64,000 nucleotides of DNA from Magnetominusculus dajiuhuensis (GTDB lineage: Bacteria > Nitrospirota > Thermodesulfovibrionia > Thermodesulfovibrionales > Magnetobacteriaceae). The notes beneath the pieces were generated by a model. That model was not told the DNA's origin. It worked only from the letters and a program-made list of their open reading frames with translations, and did not search any database. The stretch is from positions 5,911 through 69,910 of the forward strand of contig NZ_JBJUSG010000003.1 in the NCBI RefSeq assembly GCF_046044395.1. The letters are read 5' to 3'. Made by a program: the position numbers and the translations under genes. Positions 1 through 9,000 of this stretch are shown piece after piece. Numbering within the stretch: the stretch's first letter is position 1; the number at the start of each line of letters is the position of its first letter.

Positions 1-128
1 GCGCCATACTTTTCGACGGCCACCGCGGCGTACTCTGAACACGATGGATCAAACCGGCAACTCTGCGGCAGAAACGGTGAGACCGCCGCCTTATAAAGCC
101 AAATCACAAAGATGATTATCTTTTTCAT
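1..128 (-). CDS. yidD: YidD membrane protein insertion efficiency factor, 5' part only
   Basis: This is the amino-terminal 42 residues of YidD, cut by the window edge. YidD assists YidC-mediated membrane insertion. The visible sequence has the short hydrophobic amino terminus and the family motif region FLPQSCRFDPSCSEYA with its conserved cysteines. The ATG at 126-128 overlaps the rnpA stop TGA at 125-127 (ATGA), so translation is probably coupled to rnpA. The order rpmH-rnpA-yidD is the classical one in bacteria, normally followed by yidC outside the window. Identification is strong despite truncation. Confidence 0.93.
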   Translation of the reverse strand, partial: MKKIIIFVIWLYKAAVSPFLPQSCRFDPSCSEYAAVAVEKYG

Positions 129-469
129 TTCAACGCCGCATAATGCCTTTCAAGCACGAACCCCAATTCCTTATAGATATCTCTATAAGCGGCCTGAGGG
201 GTAGTCGGCCCGGCAAGCAGCACAATGTCCAAAGGCACACCAAAGGCGTCAACCACGGGAAGATTCCTCATCGCCTCACGAAACCGCCGTTTAACCTTGT
301 TCCTGACAACGGCGTTACCGACGCGTTTGCTCACGACAAGGCCAACTCTCACTCCGCGTTTCTTACCCTTTGAGATATAAACGCCAAGGTGGGCGGCCTT
401 ATACCGCCTGCCGTTATGGAATACGTATTTGAATTCAAAACTCTTTTTAAGGCTTTCTAATGTGCTCAG
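125..469 (-). CDS. rnpA: Ribonuclease P protein component, probable CTG start
   Basis: RnpA is the protein cofactor of RNase P, which removes 5' leaders from pre-tRNA. The signature is clear: GLVVSKRVGNAVVRNKVKRRFREA, shown here only as landmarks VSKRVGNAV and RNKVKRR, followed by the family carboxy terminus. The first conventional start in frame is GTG at 352, but that would delete the conserved KSFEF and GRRYKAAHLGVYIS region. The frame is open upstream to a stop at 506-508 and holds no ATG, GTG or TTG there. CTG at 469-467 overlaps the rpmH stop as CTGA and gives a normal 114-residue protein, so I chose it. An ACG at 487 behind GGAGGG is the alternative. Confidence 0.88.
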   Translation of the reverse strand: MSTLESLKKSFEFKYVFHNGRRYKAAHLGVYISKGKKRGVRVGLVVSKRVGNAVVRNKVKRRFREAMRNLPVVDAFGVPLDIVLLAGPTTPQAAYRDIYKELGFVLERHYAALK

Positions 470-609
470 GCGCTTAAGCTCTTGCGTCCCTTTGCCCTCC
501 TGCGATTAATCAGCTTACGTCCAGCCTTAGTACTCATGCGATGCAAAAAACCGTGCTTGCGTCTCCTCTTAATCTTATGAGGATGATACGTAGTATAAGC
601 TCCACCCAT
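466..609 (-). CDS. rpmH: 50S ribosomal protein L34
   Basis: This is a 47-residue, highly basic protein of the large ribosomal subunit. It ends in the L34 core HGFLHRMSTKAGRKLINRRR followed by a short basic tail. The amino terminus MGGAYTTYHPHKIKRRRK is slightly longer than in E. coli (MKRTFQPS type) but the conserved positions align. An SD-like AGGAA lies about 9 bases upstream of the ATG at 609-607. It is the first gene of the rpmH-rnpA-yidD operon and is preceded by a consensus sigma-70 promoter. Confidence 0.95.
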   Translation of the reverse strand: MGGAYTTYHPHKIKRRRKHGFLHRMSTKAGRKLINRRRAKGRKSLSA

Positions 610-648
610 ATTCAGTTCCTTTAATGACCGTTATTTTTTTGAAACTGA

Positions 649-677
649 ATTATAACCGGTTAATCAACTTTTGTCAA
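649..677 (-). promoter_or_regulatory. Consensus sigma-70 promoter of rpmH operon
   Basis: On the minus strand TTGACA (677-672) and TATAAT (654-649) are separated by exactly 17 bases, a perfect match to the housekeeping consensus. The predicted start near 642 gives a leader of about 33 bases to rpmH, which fits a highly expressed ribosomal protein gene. Confidence 0.9.
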
Positions 678-713
678 GGCAAATAAAACTTTTTCAGCGA
701 TTGCGCCGCAGTA

Positions 714-742
714 TTGACAAAAAACCTCCCTTCGTATAACAT
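714..742 (+). promoter_or_regulatory. Promoter of purQ, predicts a leaderless transcript
   Basis: TTGACA at 714-719 and TAACAT at 737-742 are spaced by 17 bases. TATAAC at 735-740 with 15-base spacing is a weaker alternative. Seven bases past the -10 hexamer falls at 749-750, which is the A of the purQ ATG. No ribosome-binding site precedes that ATG. Confidence 0.65.
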
Positions 743-749
743 AGATGAA

Positions 750-1451
750 ATGTTTGCGATAGTGGTTTTCCCGGGCAGCAACTGTGACCATGATTGTTAT
801 CATGTTGTCAGACACGTCATTGGCCGTCCTGCGCGTTTTATCTGGCACAAGGAAAGCGGCATAGATAAAGACGTGAAGGTCGTGGTCTTACCGGGTGGGT
901 TTTCCCACGGCGACTATCTGCGGGCGGGGGCGCTTGCCAGGTTTTCGCCGATTATAAAGGCGGTTACAGACTTCGCAAACGACGGTGGATTTGTCATCGG
1001 CATATGTAACGGTTTTCAGATACTCCTTGAGTCTGGTCTCTTGCCGGGGGCGATGCTTAGAAACAGGGCGCTCAAATTCATATGCAAAGACGTCTTTGTA
1101 AAGGTGGCCAACCCGAAGAAGACCCCTTTTGCCTCCGGATACAAAGAGGGCAGGGTGGTCAGGCTGCCAATTGCCCATGCCGAAGGCAATTATTTTGCCT
1201 CTGGCAGCACAGTTGAAAATATTATAAAACACAATCAGATTATCTTCACCTACTGCGACAAGGACGGCAATGTCTCTGATGAGGCAAACCCCAACGGCTC
1301 GCTCCTTAATATAGCCGGAATATCAAATAAGGAAGGCAATGTCATTGGCATGATGCCCCACCCGGAGCGCGCCTCAGAGGAAATCCTTGGAAATTCTGAT
1401 GGTAGGCTGCTCTTTGAATCCGTTGTACAATACATAGAAAGCAGCACATAG
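750..1451 (+). CDS. purQ: Phosphoribosylformylglycinamidine synthase, glutaminase subunit PurQ
   Basis: PurQ hydrolyses glutamine and passes ammonia to PurL for the FGAR to FGAM step of purine synthesis. The 233-residue product starts MFAIVVFPGSNCD, as PurQ proteins do. It carries the class I amidotransferase nucleophile in GICNGFQIL and the catalytic His/Glu in MPHPERA. An open frame extends back to a TTG at 714, but that codon is part of the -35 box, so the ATG at 750 is preferred. No purS or purL lies alongside, so the gene is detached from the usual purine cluster. It faces rpmH divergently. selA follows within about 15 bases, probably in the same transcript. Confidence 0.95.
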   Translation: MFAIVVFPGSNCDHDCYHVVRHVIGRPARFIWHKESGIDKDVKVVVLPGGFSHGDYLRAGALARFSPIIKAVTDFANDGGFVIGICNGFQILLESGLLPGAMLRNRALKFICKDVFVKVANPKKTPFASGYKEGRVVRLPIAHAEGNYFASGSTVENIIKHNQIIFTYCDKDGNVSDEANPNGSLLNIAGISNKEGNVIGMMPHPERASEEILGNSDGRLLFESVVQYIESST

Positions 1452-1466
1452 AAGGTGCATAAGACA

Positions 1467-2879
1467 TTGAACGAAAATATAAATAAGACAAAATCGGCCA
1501 TACTGAAAAATATCCCGTCAATTGACAGCCTGTTAAAAATCCCCAAGGCCATTAAATGGCTAAAAGAATACCCAAGAAATCTGGTACTGAAGGCCTTGCG
1601 CGACGCCGTTGATACGAAAAGAACAGAGATACTAAGCGGTGAATCTCAAACAGTCACGGTGACATCTCTCATATCAATAGCAAAAGACCGGCTCTCAGCG
1701 CACACATCCTTTAGTCTGCGCCCGGTGATAAACGCAACCGGCATAGTGATTCACACGAACCTCGGCAGGGCACCGCTGTGTAAATCGGCCATTGAAAACA
1801 CCGCCCTTGTTGCCTCAGGATATTCGACCCTTGAGTATGACCTCAAAACTGGCAAGAGGGGCAAGCGCTACGTCCACATCCAGGGCATTTTAAGGGATTT
1901 GACGGCGGCAGAGGATGCCTTTGTGGTAAATAACAATGCCGCGGCGGTGTTTTTGTGTCTGATTGCCCTTGCTAAAGGCCGGGAGGTCATTATATCAAGG
2001 GGAGAGCTTGTGGAAATCGGCGGCTCGTTCAGAATCCCTGACATAATGGCACACACAGGTGCAGTCCTCAAAGAGATAGGCACTACGAACAAGACGCACC
2101 TCTATGACTACGAAAGGGCGATAACAGAAAATACTGCTGTAATATTAAAGGTACACCGCTCGAACTTTCAGATTACGGGATTTACGGAGGAGGTGGGTAT
2201 TGAGGAAATCGCCGCCGTCGCTAAGCGGGCTGGCATTCCGGTAATGTACGACCTTGGAAGCGGCTGCCTCGCAGACCTTCTTCCCTATCGTATGCACGAT
2301 GAGCCGGTGGTTGGGAACATTGTAAAAAAGGGTGTTGACATAATAACATTCAGCGCTGATAAGCTTCTTGGCGGCCCGCAGTGCGGGGTAATCGTGGGAA
2401 GGAAAGATTTAATTGAGGCCGTGAGAACGCATCCTCTGGCGCGCATGGTGAGGGTTGATAAGTTTGCCATATCGGCGCTTGAGGCCACGTTGATGGAATA
2501 TGTGGACGCTGACAAATCATTCAAGAACATACCCGTTTTAAGAATGCTCACCGAGGACATAAAAGAGATAAAGAAAAGGGCGGTGCGCCTTGCCGCTGGG
2601 ATAAAGGGCCAAACCTCCGGTTCTTTGGAAGTGGCGATGATAAAGGATTCGTCGTATGCGGGTGGCGGGTCGCTTCCAGGGCATGAGTTCGCAACGTATG
2701 CCGTCACGTTGAGGCCCAAGGGGCAGACGGTCAATGAGCTTGAGGCCCGCCTGAGGAGTTCAAATCCCCCTGTTATTGCGAGGATAAGAGGCGATATGCT
2801 TGTCCTGGACGCCAGAACAGTAAATGATAAAGAAGTCAAGGCCATAATAGATATGTCAAAGACATGGCGTGTGGCCTAA
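1467..2879 (+). CDS. selA: L-seryl-tRNA(Sec) selenium transferase
   Basis: SelA is a PLP enzyme that converts seryl-tRNA(Sec) to selenocysteinyl-tRNA(Sec). The protein has the amino-terminal helical part (NIPSIDSLL), the RPVINATGIVIHTNLGRAPL motif region, and the PLP lysine in FSADKLLGGPQCG. At about 470 residues it matches the family length. A GTG at 1455 is also in frame but overlaps the SD AGAAGG (1450-1455). The TTG at 1467 sits 11 bases after that SD and is preferred, though it is not certain. No selB, selD or tRNA-Sec is seen nearby; the tRNA downstream is tRNA-Pro. The presence of selA implies selenoproteins elsewhere in the genome, so in-frame TGA codons should be read with care. Confidence 0.95.
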   Translation: MNENINKTKSAILKNIPSIDSLLKIPKAIKWLKEYPRNLVLKALRDAVDTKRTEILSGESQTVTVTSLISIAKDRLSAHTSFSLRPVINATGIVIHTNLGRAPLCKSAIENTALVASGYSTLEYDLKTGKRGKRYVHIQGILRDLTAAEDAFVVNNNAAAVFLCLIALAKGREVIISRGELVEIGGSFRIPDIMAHTGAVLKEIGTTNKTHLYDYERAITENTAVILKVHRSNFQITGFTEEVGIEEIAAVAKRAGIPVMYDLGSGCLADLLPYRMHDEPVVGNIVKKGVDIITFSADKLLGGPQCGVIVGRKDLIEAVRTHPLARMVRVDKFAISALEATLMEYVDADKSFKNIPVLRMLTEDIKEIKKRAVRLAAGIKGQTSGSLEVAMIKDSSYAGGGSLPGHEFATYAVTLRPKGQTVNELEARLRSSNPPVIARIRGDMLVLDARTVNDKEVKAIIDMSKTWRVA

Positions 2880-2947
2880 GTGATATTTGAAATAGATATT
2901 TGCCGTGCCAACAATGTATAATAGAGCGGGTTAGTAATCCGGGAAAT

Positions 2948-3024
2948 CGGGGCGTAGCGCAGTCCGGTAGCGTACACGGTTCGGGACCGTGTGGTCGCTG
3001 GTTCGAATCCAGTCGCCCCGACCA
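2948..3024 (+). tRNA. tRNA-Pro (anticodon CGG)
   Basis: The 77-base gene folds as a cloverleaf. The acceptor CGGGGCG (2948-2954) pairs with CGCCCCG (3014-3020), the D-arm is GCGCAGTCCGGTAGCGT, and the anticodon loop is TTCGGGA with CGG. The T-loop is GGTTCGAATCC, and CCA is encoded at 3022-3024. Anticodon CGG reads the proline codon CCG. A TATAAT at 2917-2922 with no good -35 lies upstream. Confidence 0.97.
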
Positions 3025-3025
3025 A

Positions 3026-3131
3026 GGTTATAGAAAATCTGTTGAAGGCGCTGAATGGTTGGCTTTACGCCGAACGAATATTTATCCTCCATGTATGCGA
3101 CAATGTTTGTGTCTAAAAGATATTGTTGCAT
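3026..3131 (-). pseudogene. Truncated PIN-domain (VapC-like) toxin remnant
   Basis: The frame begins MQQYLLDTNIVAYM, the first beta strand and catalytic aspartate of a PIN-domain ribonuclease, and continues for about 35 residues. It then runs into the antisense of tRNA-Pro, where coding resemblance ends. An intact PIN toxin has about 130 residues, so about three quarters is missing, including the other acidic residues. It starts 3 bases after the antitoxin-like gene, the normal arrangement for a vapBC pair. The break lies within a few bases of the tRNA 3' end, suggesting deletion or excision at the tRNA. Confidence 0.72.
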
Positions 3132-3134
3132 CGT

Positions 3135-3311
3135 CTATTCAGTAAGATTACTTTTAAAAACAAAATCATCTCTAAATGTTTTTGTAAATTTCAAGAACTC
3201 CTCACTTTGCCCTCCCAACAAATTCTCCTCTGCAATCGCTTGTGCTATTGTTGCCCATTTACCCGTAGCGCAAGCGTCATCATTGCTATCATTTTCGATG
3301 GTTACTTTCAA
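3135..3311 (-). CDS. Putative VapB-like antitoxin of a broken toxin-antitoxin pair
   Basis: This small acidic protein (about 58 residues) ends FRDDFVFKSNLTE and precedes the truncated PIN toxin by three bases. The open frame extends back to a GTG at 3335 inside uvrA. The TTG at 3311 follows GGAGGG by seven bases and gives KVTIENDSND at the amino terminus, so it is preferred. The GGAGGG is part of the last uvrA codons, so the gene may be read from the uvrA message. I do not recognise a specific antitoxin family; the assignment rests on size, charge and position. Confidence 0.55.
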   Translation of the reverse strand: MKVTIENDSNDDACATGKWATIAQAIAEENLLGGQSEEFLKFTKTFRDDFVFKSNLTE

Positions 3312-3315
3312 TCCC

Positions 3316-5838
3316 TTACCCTCCGGTAGTTCCACACATTCTCTTCCCGAGATATTCCCCCGTTGCCGAACGCTGGTTTTGCATAATCTCCTCCGGTGTG
3401 CCTTCGGCTATGATGTATCCGCCGTGGTCGCCTCCCTCAGGTCCGAGGTCTATAATATGGTCGGAGAATTTAATCACGTCAAGGTTGTGTTCTATTACTA
3501 TTACCGTATTGCCAAGCGCCACGAGACGATGGATTATTCGCAGCAGCCTTTCGACATCCACAAAGTGAAGCCCCGTGGTGGGTTCGTCAAGGATGTAGAG
3601 TGTCTTGCCGGTTGCTCGTTTTGTTAGTTCACGCGATAGTCTGAGGCGCTGTGCCTCGCCCCCTGAGAGCGTGGTTGCAGGCTGCCCAAGGTGGATGTAA
3701 CCCAGTCCGACCTCCTCCAACAGCATTAGTTTTTCCCTTAACGGCGCAATCGGCGCGAAAAACCCGCCCGCCTCGCTTACCGTCATTGAAAGTATGTCAG
3801 ATATGTTTTTCCCCTTATAACGTACGCGCAGTGTCTCACGATTGAACCTCCTGCCAGCGCATGTGTCACATTGCACATGTGCGTCCGGCAGGAAGTGCAT
3901 CTCATATTTTCTTATCCCCGCCCCCTTACATGTCTCGCATCTGCCGCCTTTTACGTTAAAACTGAATCGTGAGTTTTTATATCCCTTTGTCTTCGATTCG
4001 AGCAGTGCTGAAAACAGTTCCCTTATATGGGTAAATATGCCGGTATATGTCGCAGGGTTGGAGCGCTGGGTCTTGCCAATTGGCGATTGGTCAACGCTAA
4101 TAACCCTGTTAATCTGCTCTGTGCCGGTTATGCCCTTGTGGCGTCCTTCGCTAAACCCGCTCCGTAGTAGTGTGTTGCAGAGGGCAGGGTAAAGCGTATC
4201 AAGAATGAGCGTACTCTTCCCCGAACCCGATACCCCTGTTACCGAAATAAAGACCCCAAGGGGGATTTTAATGTCAATGTCTTTCAGGTTGTTTTCACAT
4301 GCCCCGGTTATTGTTATGTAACCGGAGGGGGTTCGCCTTGTGTTCGGGGCGTCGGGGATTTCGATTGTCACGGCGCGGCTAAGGTATGCGCCGGTCAGTG
4401 AGTTTTCGTTTTTCATTATCTCATCAGGACTGCCCATGGCCGTCACATGCCCCCCCCTTAGGCCAGCACCCGGCCCGATGTCAATCACTACGTCAGAGGA
4501 CAGGATGGTTTCCTCGTCATGCTCCACGACTATTACGGTGTTGCCCCTGTCTCTTATCTCCTTCAGGCCATCAATCAGCCTGGCGCAGTCGCGCGGGTGA
4601 AGCCCTATGCTTGGCTCATCAAGGACATATAATACCCCTGATAACGAGGAGCCGAGCTGCGTGGCAAGGCGTATACGCTGCGCCTCACCCCCTGACAGGG
4701 AAAACACAAGCCGGTTCAACGTTAAATAGTTGAGGCCGACCTTTTCCATAAACATGAGGCGGTTGGTTATCTCTTTGAGTATGCGCGCGGCAATAAACCT
4801 GTCCCTGTCGTTGAGAGCCAGGGTAATCAAAAAATCACCGGCGGCCTTTATAGACATCCGCGTCAGTTCCCCGATATTCAGACCTCCGATTTTAATGCTC
4901 AGCGCCTCTTTTTTCAATCTCAGTCCGCCGCATAAAGAACACGTTTTAAGGGAAAGCAACGGTGTGTCATCGTCTTCATTGAGGGGTTCATAGCCTATCC
5001 CCCTGCACTCAGGACACGCGCCGAGGTTACTGTTAAATGAAAAAAACATCGGCGTCAGCTCCGGTATATTTATGCCGCAATCAGGACATGCCATAGTCTT
5101 TGACAGGACTATATCAGTGTTGTCTTCAATCAGGTTTAGTACCACAATAGAGCTGAATCTCATGGCGGAGTTCACCGCCTCCCTGAGTTTTCTATCTACG
5201 CCGGTCTTGATTATCAGCCGGTCAATGACGATTTCTATGGTGTGGCGCTTGTTTTTGTTTAGGGTTATGTCCTCGGTCAGGTCACGCATTTCACCGTCTA
5301 TGCGGGCGCGCACAAAACCCTCGCGGCGCATTGCGAGAAGTTCTGCTGTATAAAGTCCCTTGCGCTCTTTGACTATCGGGGAGAGTATTTGTATTCTTGT
5401 GCCCTGCGGCAGTGTTTTTACAGTCTCAAGGATGGTCTCAGTGTCTTGTGATATGATGGCCTTGCCGCAGTTGTAGCAAAAGGGTTTTCCAATTCTTGTA
5501 TAGAGCACTCTCAGATAATCATAAACCTCTGTGAGGGTTCCAATTGTGGAGCGCGGACTTCTGGATATAGTTTTTTGCTCAATCGCTATGGACGGCGAAA
5601 GTCCCTCAATTGAATCCACATCAGGTTTCTGCATCTCGCCAAGGAACTGCCTCGCATAGACTGAAAGGCTCTCAACATAGCGCCTTTGGCCCTCGGCAAA
5701 TATCGTATCAATGGCAAGCGTGGACTTGCCCGAACCAGACGGCCCGGTGATTACGATAAACTTATTTCTCGGTATATCGAGATTTATGTTTTTGAGGTTG
5801 TGTTCCCTTGCCCCTTTTATAACTATATTTTCTTGCAT
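3316..5838 (-). CDS. uvrA: Excinuclease ABC subunit A, short form
   Basis: UvrA is the damage-recognition ATPase of nucleotide excision repair. Both ABC modules are complete: Walker A GPSGSGKSTLA and GVSGSGKSTL, signatures SLSGGEAQR and TLSGGEAQR, and Walker B VLDEPSIGLH and ILDEPTTGLH. Zinc-binding CxxC pairs are present (CPDCG/CPECR and CETCK/CDTC). The protein has 840 residues, about 100 fewer than the usual 940. The missing part lies between CPECRGIGYEP and TCSLCGGLRL, where E. coli has roughly 110 residues and this protein has about 20. The ATG at 5838 gives the standard start MQENIVIKGAREHN; a TTG at 5889 is in frame but adds no conserved sequence. Confidence 0.96.
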   Translation of the reverse strand: MQENIVIKGAREHNLKNINLDIPRNKFIVITGPSGSGKSTLAIDTIFAEGQRRYVESLSVYARQFLGEMQKPDVDSIEGLSPSIAIEQKTISRSPRSTIGTLTEVYDYLRVLYTRIGKPFCYNCGKAIISQDTETILETVKTLPQGTRIQILSPIVKERKGLYTAELLAMRREGFVRARIDGEMRDLTEDITLNKNKRHTIEIVIDRLIIKTGVDRKLREAVNSAMRFSSIVVLNLIEDNTDIVLSKTMACPDCGINIPELTPMFFSFNSNLGACPECRGIGYEPLNEDDDTPLLSLKTCSLCGGLRLKKEALSIKIGGLNIGELTRMSIKAAGDFLITLALNDRDRFIAARILKEITNRLMFMEKVGLNYLTLNRLVFSLSGGEAQRIRLATQLGSSLSGVLYVLDEPSIGLHPRDCARLIDGLKEIRDRGNTVIVVEHDEETILSSDVVIDIGPGAGLRGGHVTAMGSPDEIMKNENSLTGAYLSRAVTIEIPDAPNTRRTPSGYITITGACENNLKDIDIKIPLGVFISVTGVSGSGKSTLILDTLYPALCNTLLRSGFSEGRHKGITGTEQINRVISVDQSPIGKTQRSNPATYTGIFTHIRELFSALLESKTKGYKNSRFSFNVKGGRCETCKGAGIRKYEMHFLPDAHVQCDTCAGRRFNRETLRVRYKGKNISDILSMTVSEAGGFFAPIAPLREKLMLLEEVGLGYIHLGQPATTLSGGEAQRLRLSRELTKRATGKTLYILDEPTTGLHFVDVERLLRIIHRLVALGNTVIVIEHNLDVIKFSDHIIDLGPEGGDHGGYIIAEGTPEEIMQNQRSATGEYLGKRMCGTTGG

Positions 5839-5900
5839 AGTATCGTAAATACAACTGCTAATATAACTTATTTGGCAGCAACCGTGCAATTCTTTTAAAG

Positions 5901-6000
5901 GATTAACGACGAAGGGGGGGTAACCCCCCCTTCACCCCGTAAATCTCGCCACGTTTTGTCTATTTATTTCTGGCTGCCGCCCGTTGGCGGCTTCAGTACT
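5901..6000 (-). repeat. Dispersed two-palindrome repeat, copy A
   Basis: This copy lies between the divergent uvrA and the 6048 gene. Read on the minus strand it has the head palindrome GCCGCCAACGGGCGGC (about 5975-5991), a conserved middle with ACAAAACGTGGCGAGATTTA, and the tail hairpin of a G-run, TTA and a C-run (about 5911-5933). Three further copies occur at 15641, 33787 and 54012. Copy A is the only one not at a gene 3' end. Confidence 0.85.
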
Positions 6001-6011
6001 CCGGGGGGGCT

Positions 6012-6040
6012 TTTACTGATATTGTGTAATATGATACAAT
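6012..6040 (+). promoter_or_regulatory. Promoter of the dikinase-like gene, predicts a leaderless mRNA
   Basis: TTTACT (6012-6017) and TACAAT (6035-6040) are 17 bases apart. The expected start at 6047-6048 coincides with the ATG. No SD sequence is present in front of the ATG. Confidence 0.55.
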
Positions 6041-6047
6041 ACCTCTG

Positions 6048-9000
6048 ATGACAGAGAAAGCGAAGTCCTCACGGGCACTGCAGATTAATATTGCGGATTA
6101 CAGCGTCAATGTGGACATTGACCCTATGTATGAACCTATACAAGAAGTCATGGCGCGCTATCACGGACTTCAGGACGGTCTTACCGTTTATTTAAAAGAA
6201 CTCTGCCACCCCTACAAGAACTGGCAGTACATCGTCAAAGAGACATGGACGTATTGCCTGGGATATTTCTATGAGCTTAGCACCCATCCAAAAGGGCCTG
6301 AGGCGGCGGTACTCTATATGAATGTTATTTTTGAGGCCATCAACTCCGCAAAAGACGAGCAGGTTCGCTCCGACGCCTTCAGCCTCTTTTATCTGTTTAG
6401 CCAGAAACTTATTAAAGACGCCCCTAAGGACATTGAAAAAAAATATATTTCTGTTGCCAATCGCGGTTTTGTACTGGCAGACGAGCTGCCAGATGAGCGG
6501 TTTATTATCATTGCTAAAAGCCACTACCGATTAAACAGACTTGCCGGATTGTTTTATGACTGTGTTGCTGAGGATTCAGAGTTCGATAAAATTAACTCAC
6601 TTATGATTCATTATCTGCGGTTTACCTACTCATACTGGCTCACCGAAAAAAATCCAAAGGACTGGTTTGCCGAGGACATAGGCAAGGAAATTAACCCGCT
6701 GATGTCAGATATATTGCAGCCCATCTCCCACGAGGGAATTAATGGTTACGCCTCATGTCTTGATGGTATTGTTGACAATAAAAACAAAGCGTTACTAGAT
6801 AAACTTAAAGAAATGATTGACTTGCCTGGGTACGGGGACATCGTCGCTCATTTTAATAAGATCCCCTCGGTTATATACCAGGGCCAATTAGATGAATTGG
6901 ACGAAAAAATAAAACATCAGTATGAGCTTATCTTCCTTTTTCATATAATGAACACCCCCGGGCTTTCCACAATTCACGAAGAGACTATCAGGGAGATTAA
7001 CAGGATAATCAAATACCTGATTAACCACGATGACTATGACAACAACAAGGCGCTGATACAAAAAACAATCAGCATACTGAAAAACACCGTAGGGCAATAC
7101 CCTGCCACAGTGTTGCGCAGTGTGCTGAACATGGGCAAGGGCGTTTACGAAAGTAATAACACCGCGCTTGTGAATTTCTTTAACCACTCGATTCTATCGC
7201 TTGGATTTCAAACCCCGGATTTCGGGGGCATCAGCAACGATTGGCAGATAATCGGCAACTCAGCCCACATAGATAACATTCGCACATATATGGAACTCAT
7301 AAGGCTCAACCCCATGTGGTCTAAAAAACTCATCTCATCTCTTATCGTAAACCTTTCCCTCTGCGGCGTTATAATCAAGGACACGGATTTATTCCCGCGC
7401 GATATTACGAATTTCTTAAATTCTGATATACGCCTGGTCTATAACTTAGTGAAGCAGCTTATGAGGCTTTACCCCGCCTATTTTAACGAATTGGGCGCAG
7501 AGGGGCAACTGCGGGATATCTCCACCAGAATGGACGAGGCCTGTAACCGCCATGACACCCTTGTCCACTTTCTCAGAAAACAGAGCCACGTGGAAAGCTC
7601 CAACAAGATTCTCTCTGTCGTGGAGGCCGCCCTTGAGTTCTGGATGACCCGTAATAAGGAGGTGCTCAGGCAGTACCTACCGCCGGATATCTATTCGGAG
7701 CAGGAAAATTCAGGCCAATACGTTGACGGCGTCCATACGGTTATTAATCAGATATTTCAACTACATGGGCTGCGATGTGTCAGCGATTTATTAACCCTTG
7801 GGGATGATTATTTTGGTGGCGTTGTCAATGCTATAGGGCAGGATTACGCCGCTGATGTTGAGAAGGTTGCCCTTACTATCTCCTTTTATAAACTCCTTCA
7901 CCAGAAATACAGCTCCGGCTTCAGTGAAATAGACAGTGTAATTGCGCAGGTTCACAGCAGCGCCTTCCCCGAGCTTGGCAACCTCGTTAAGGCTATTTCG
8001 GAGCCAAACACCTACGACAAACTTGCAGGAGTACTTGAACATTTAGTAAAACTTAAAGAGCTGATTCAATCGCCAACGCAATTCGAGGTGCGTGAGGATA
8101 TTTACCGGAAGCGCCATATCTCCACTGAGATACCCTCCATGTACGGCAGCTACCATGAGGTGAAATTCGACGCGCTTGGGCTTACCTTCAGGCTCGAAAC
8201 CCTTGTCAATACCCTCTTTGAGGAGCTGATAGAAGGGTTTGATCTGAATTTTATCACGCGCGCCACACTATGCAGGATTTACGATTACCTGAAACTCTAC
8301 AAACAGGCCCTGATAATTGACGGCATTGCCGTCCGGGAGTTCGACAGGCAACTCTATCTGCTTGGGACGGCCTTGTCGGTAAGGGGATTTACGTTTTCTC
8401 AGTTTGTTGATATATTTAAGGAATTATCGCATGTTATGAGAAATATTGTAAATGATTACTTTAATAATATGCACATGGAAACCCTCAAGACTATTCTGGA
8501 TATATTGCCTAAGGAAAAGCTGCTTCCCAAGTATCACGCCGAGGATGATTCCAGATTATTTAACAGGGTATCGGAGATATTTCTGAGGGACACTATTGCA
8601 TCGTCGTTGGGGCTTCAGAGCCTTGATGTGTTTATAACCAGAATCCTCAGCACACTGCGGCGTGAGGCACAGAGGATTCCCCCCGATAAGCACCACCTGC
8701 TCGTAATGTATAATCCAGAGGAGGCTGTCACCTCAATCGTTGAACCTGTTACCGCTGTATCTACCATCATTCACATGGGCGGCAAGGGGTTTAATCTTAT
8801 GAGAATGAGGTTGCTGGGGCTGAGAATTCCCCCAGGTTTTTTGATAACTACCGATGCCTTTAAGTGCCGGGAACTGTTCGATATATATGAATCTGCCGAT
8901 AAGAATTTCAAAGAACGGGTGGATGTCGAGATTGCCAGACTGGAAAAACTTACAGGCAAGGAATTTGGCAATCCTGATAATCCGCTTCTTGTCTCCGTAA

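Noticed and set aside
2948..3024. tRNA-Sec because selA is adjacent
   Set aside because: The anticodon is CGG and the arms have standard lengths; a tRNA-Sec has UCA and a long variable arm.
2900..3145. Plus-strand ORF of 81 codons over the tRNA
   Set aside because: It overlaps the tRNA-Pro gene completely and has no protein similarity; the tRNA fold explains the sequence.
5838..5889. Longer uvrA amino terminus from TTG 5889
   Set aside because: The added 17 residues are not conserved, and the ATG at 5838 matches the family start.
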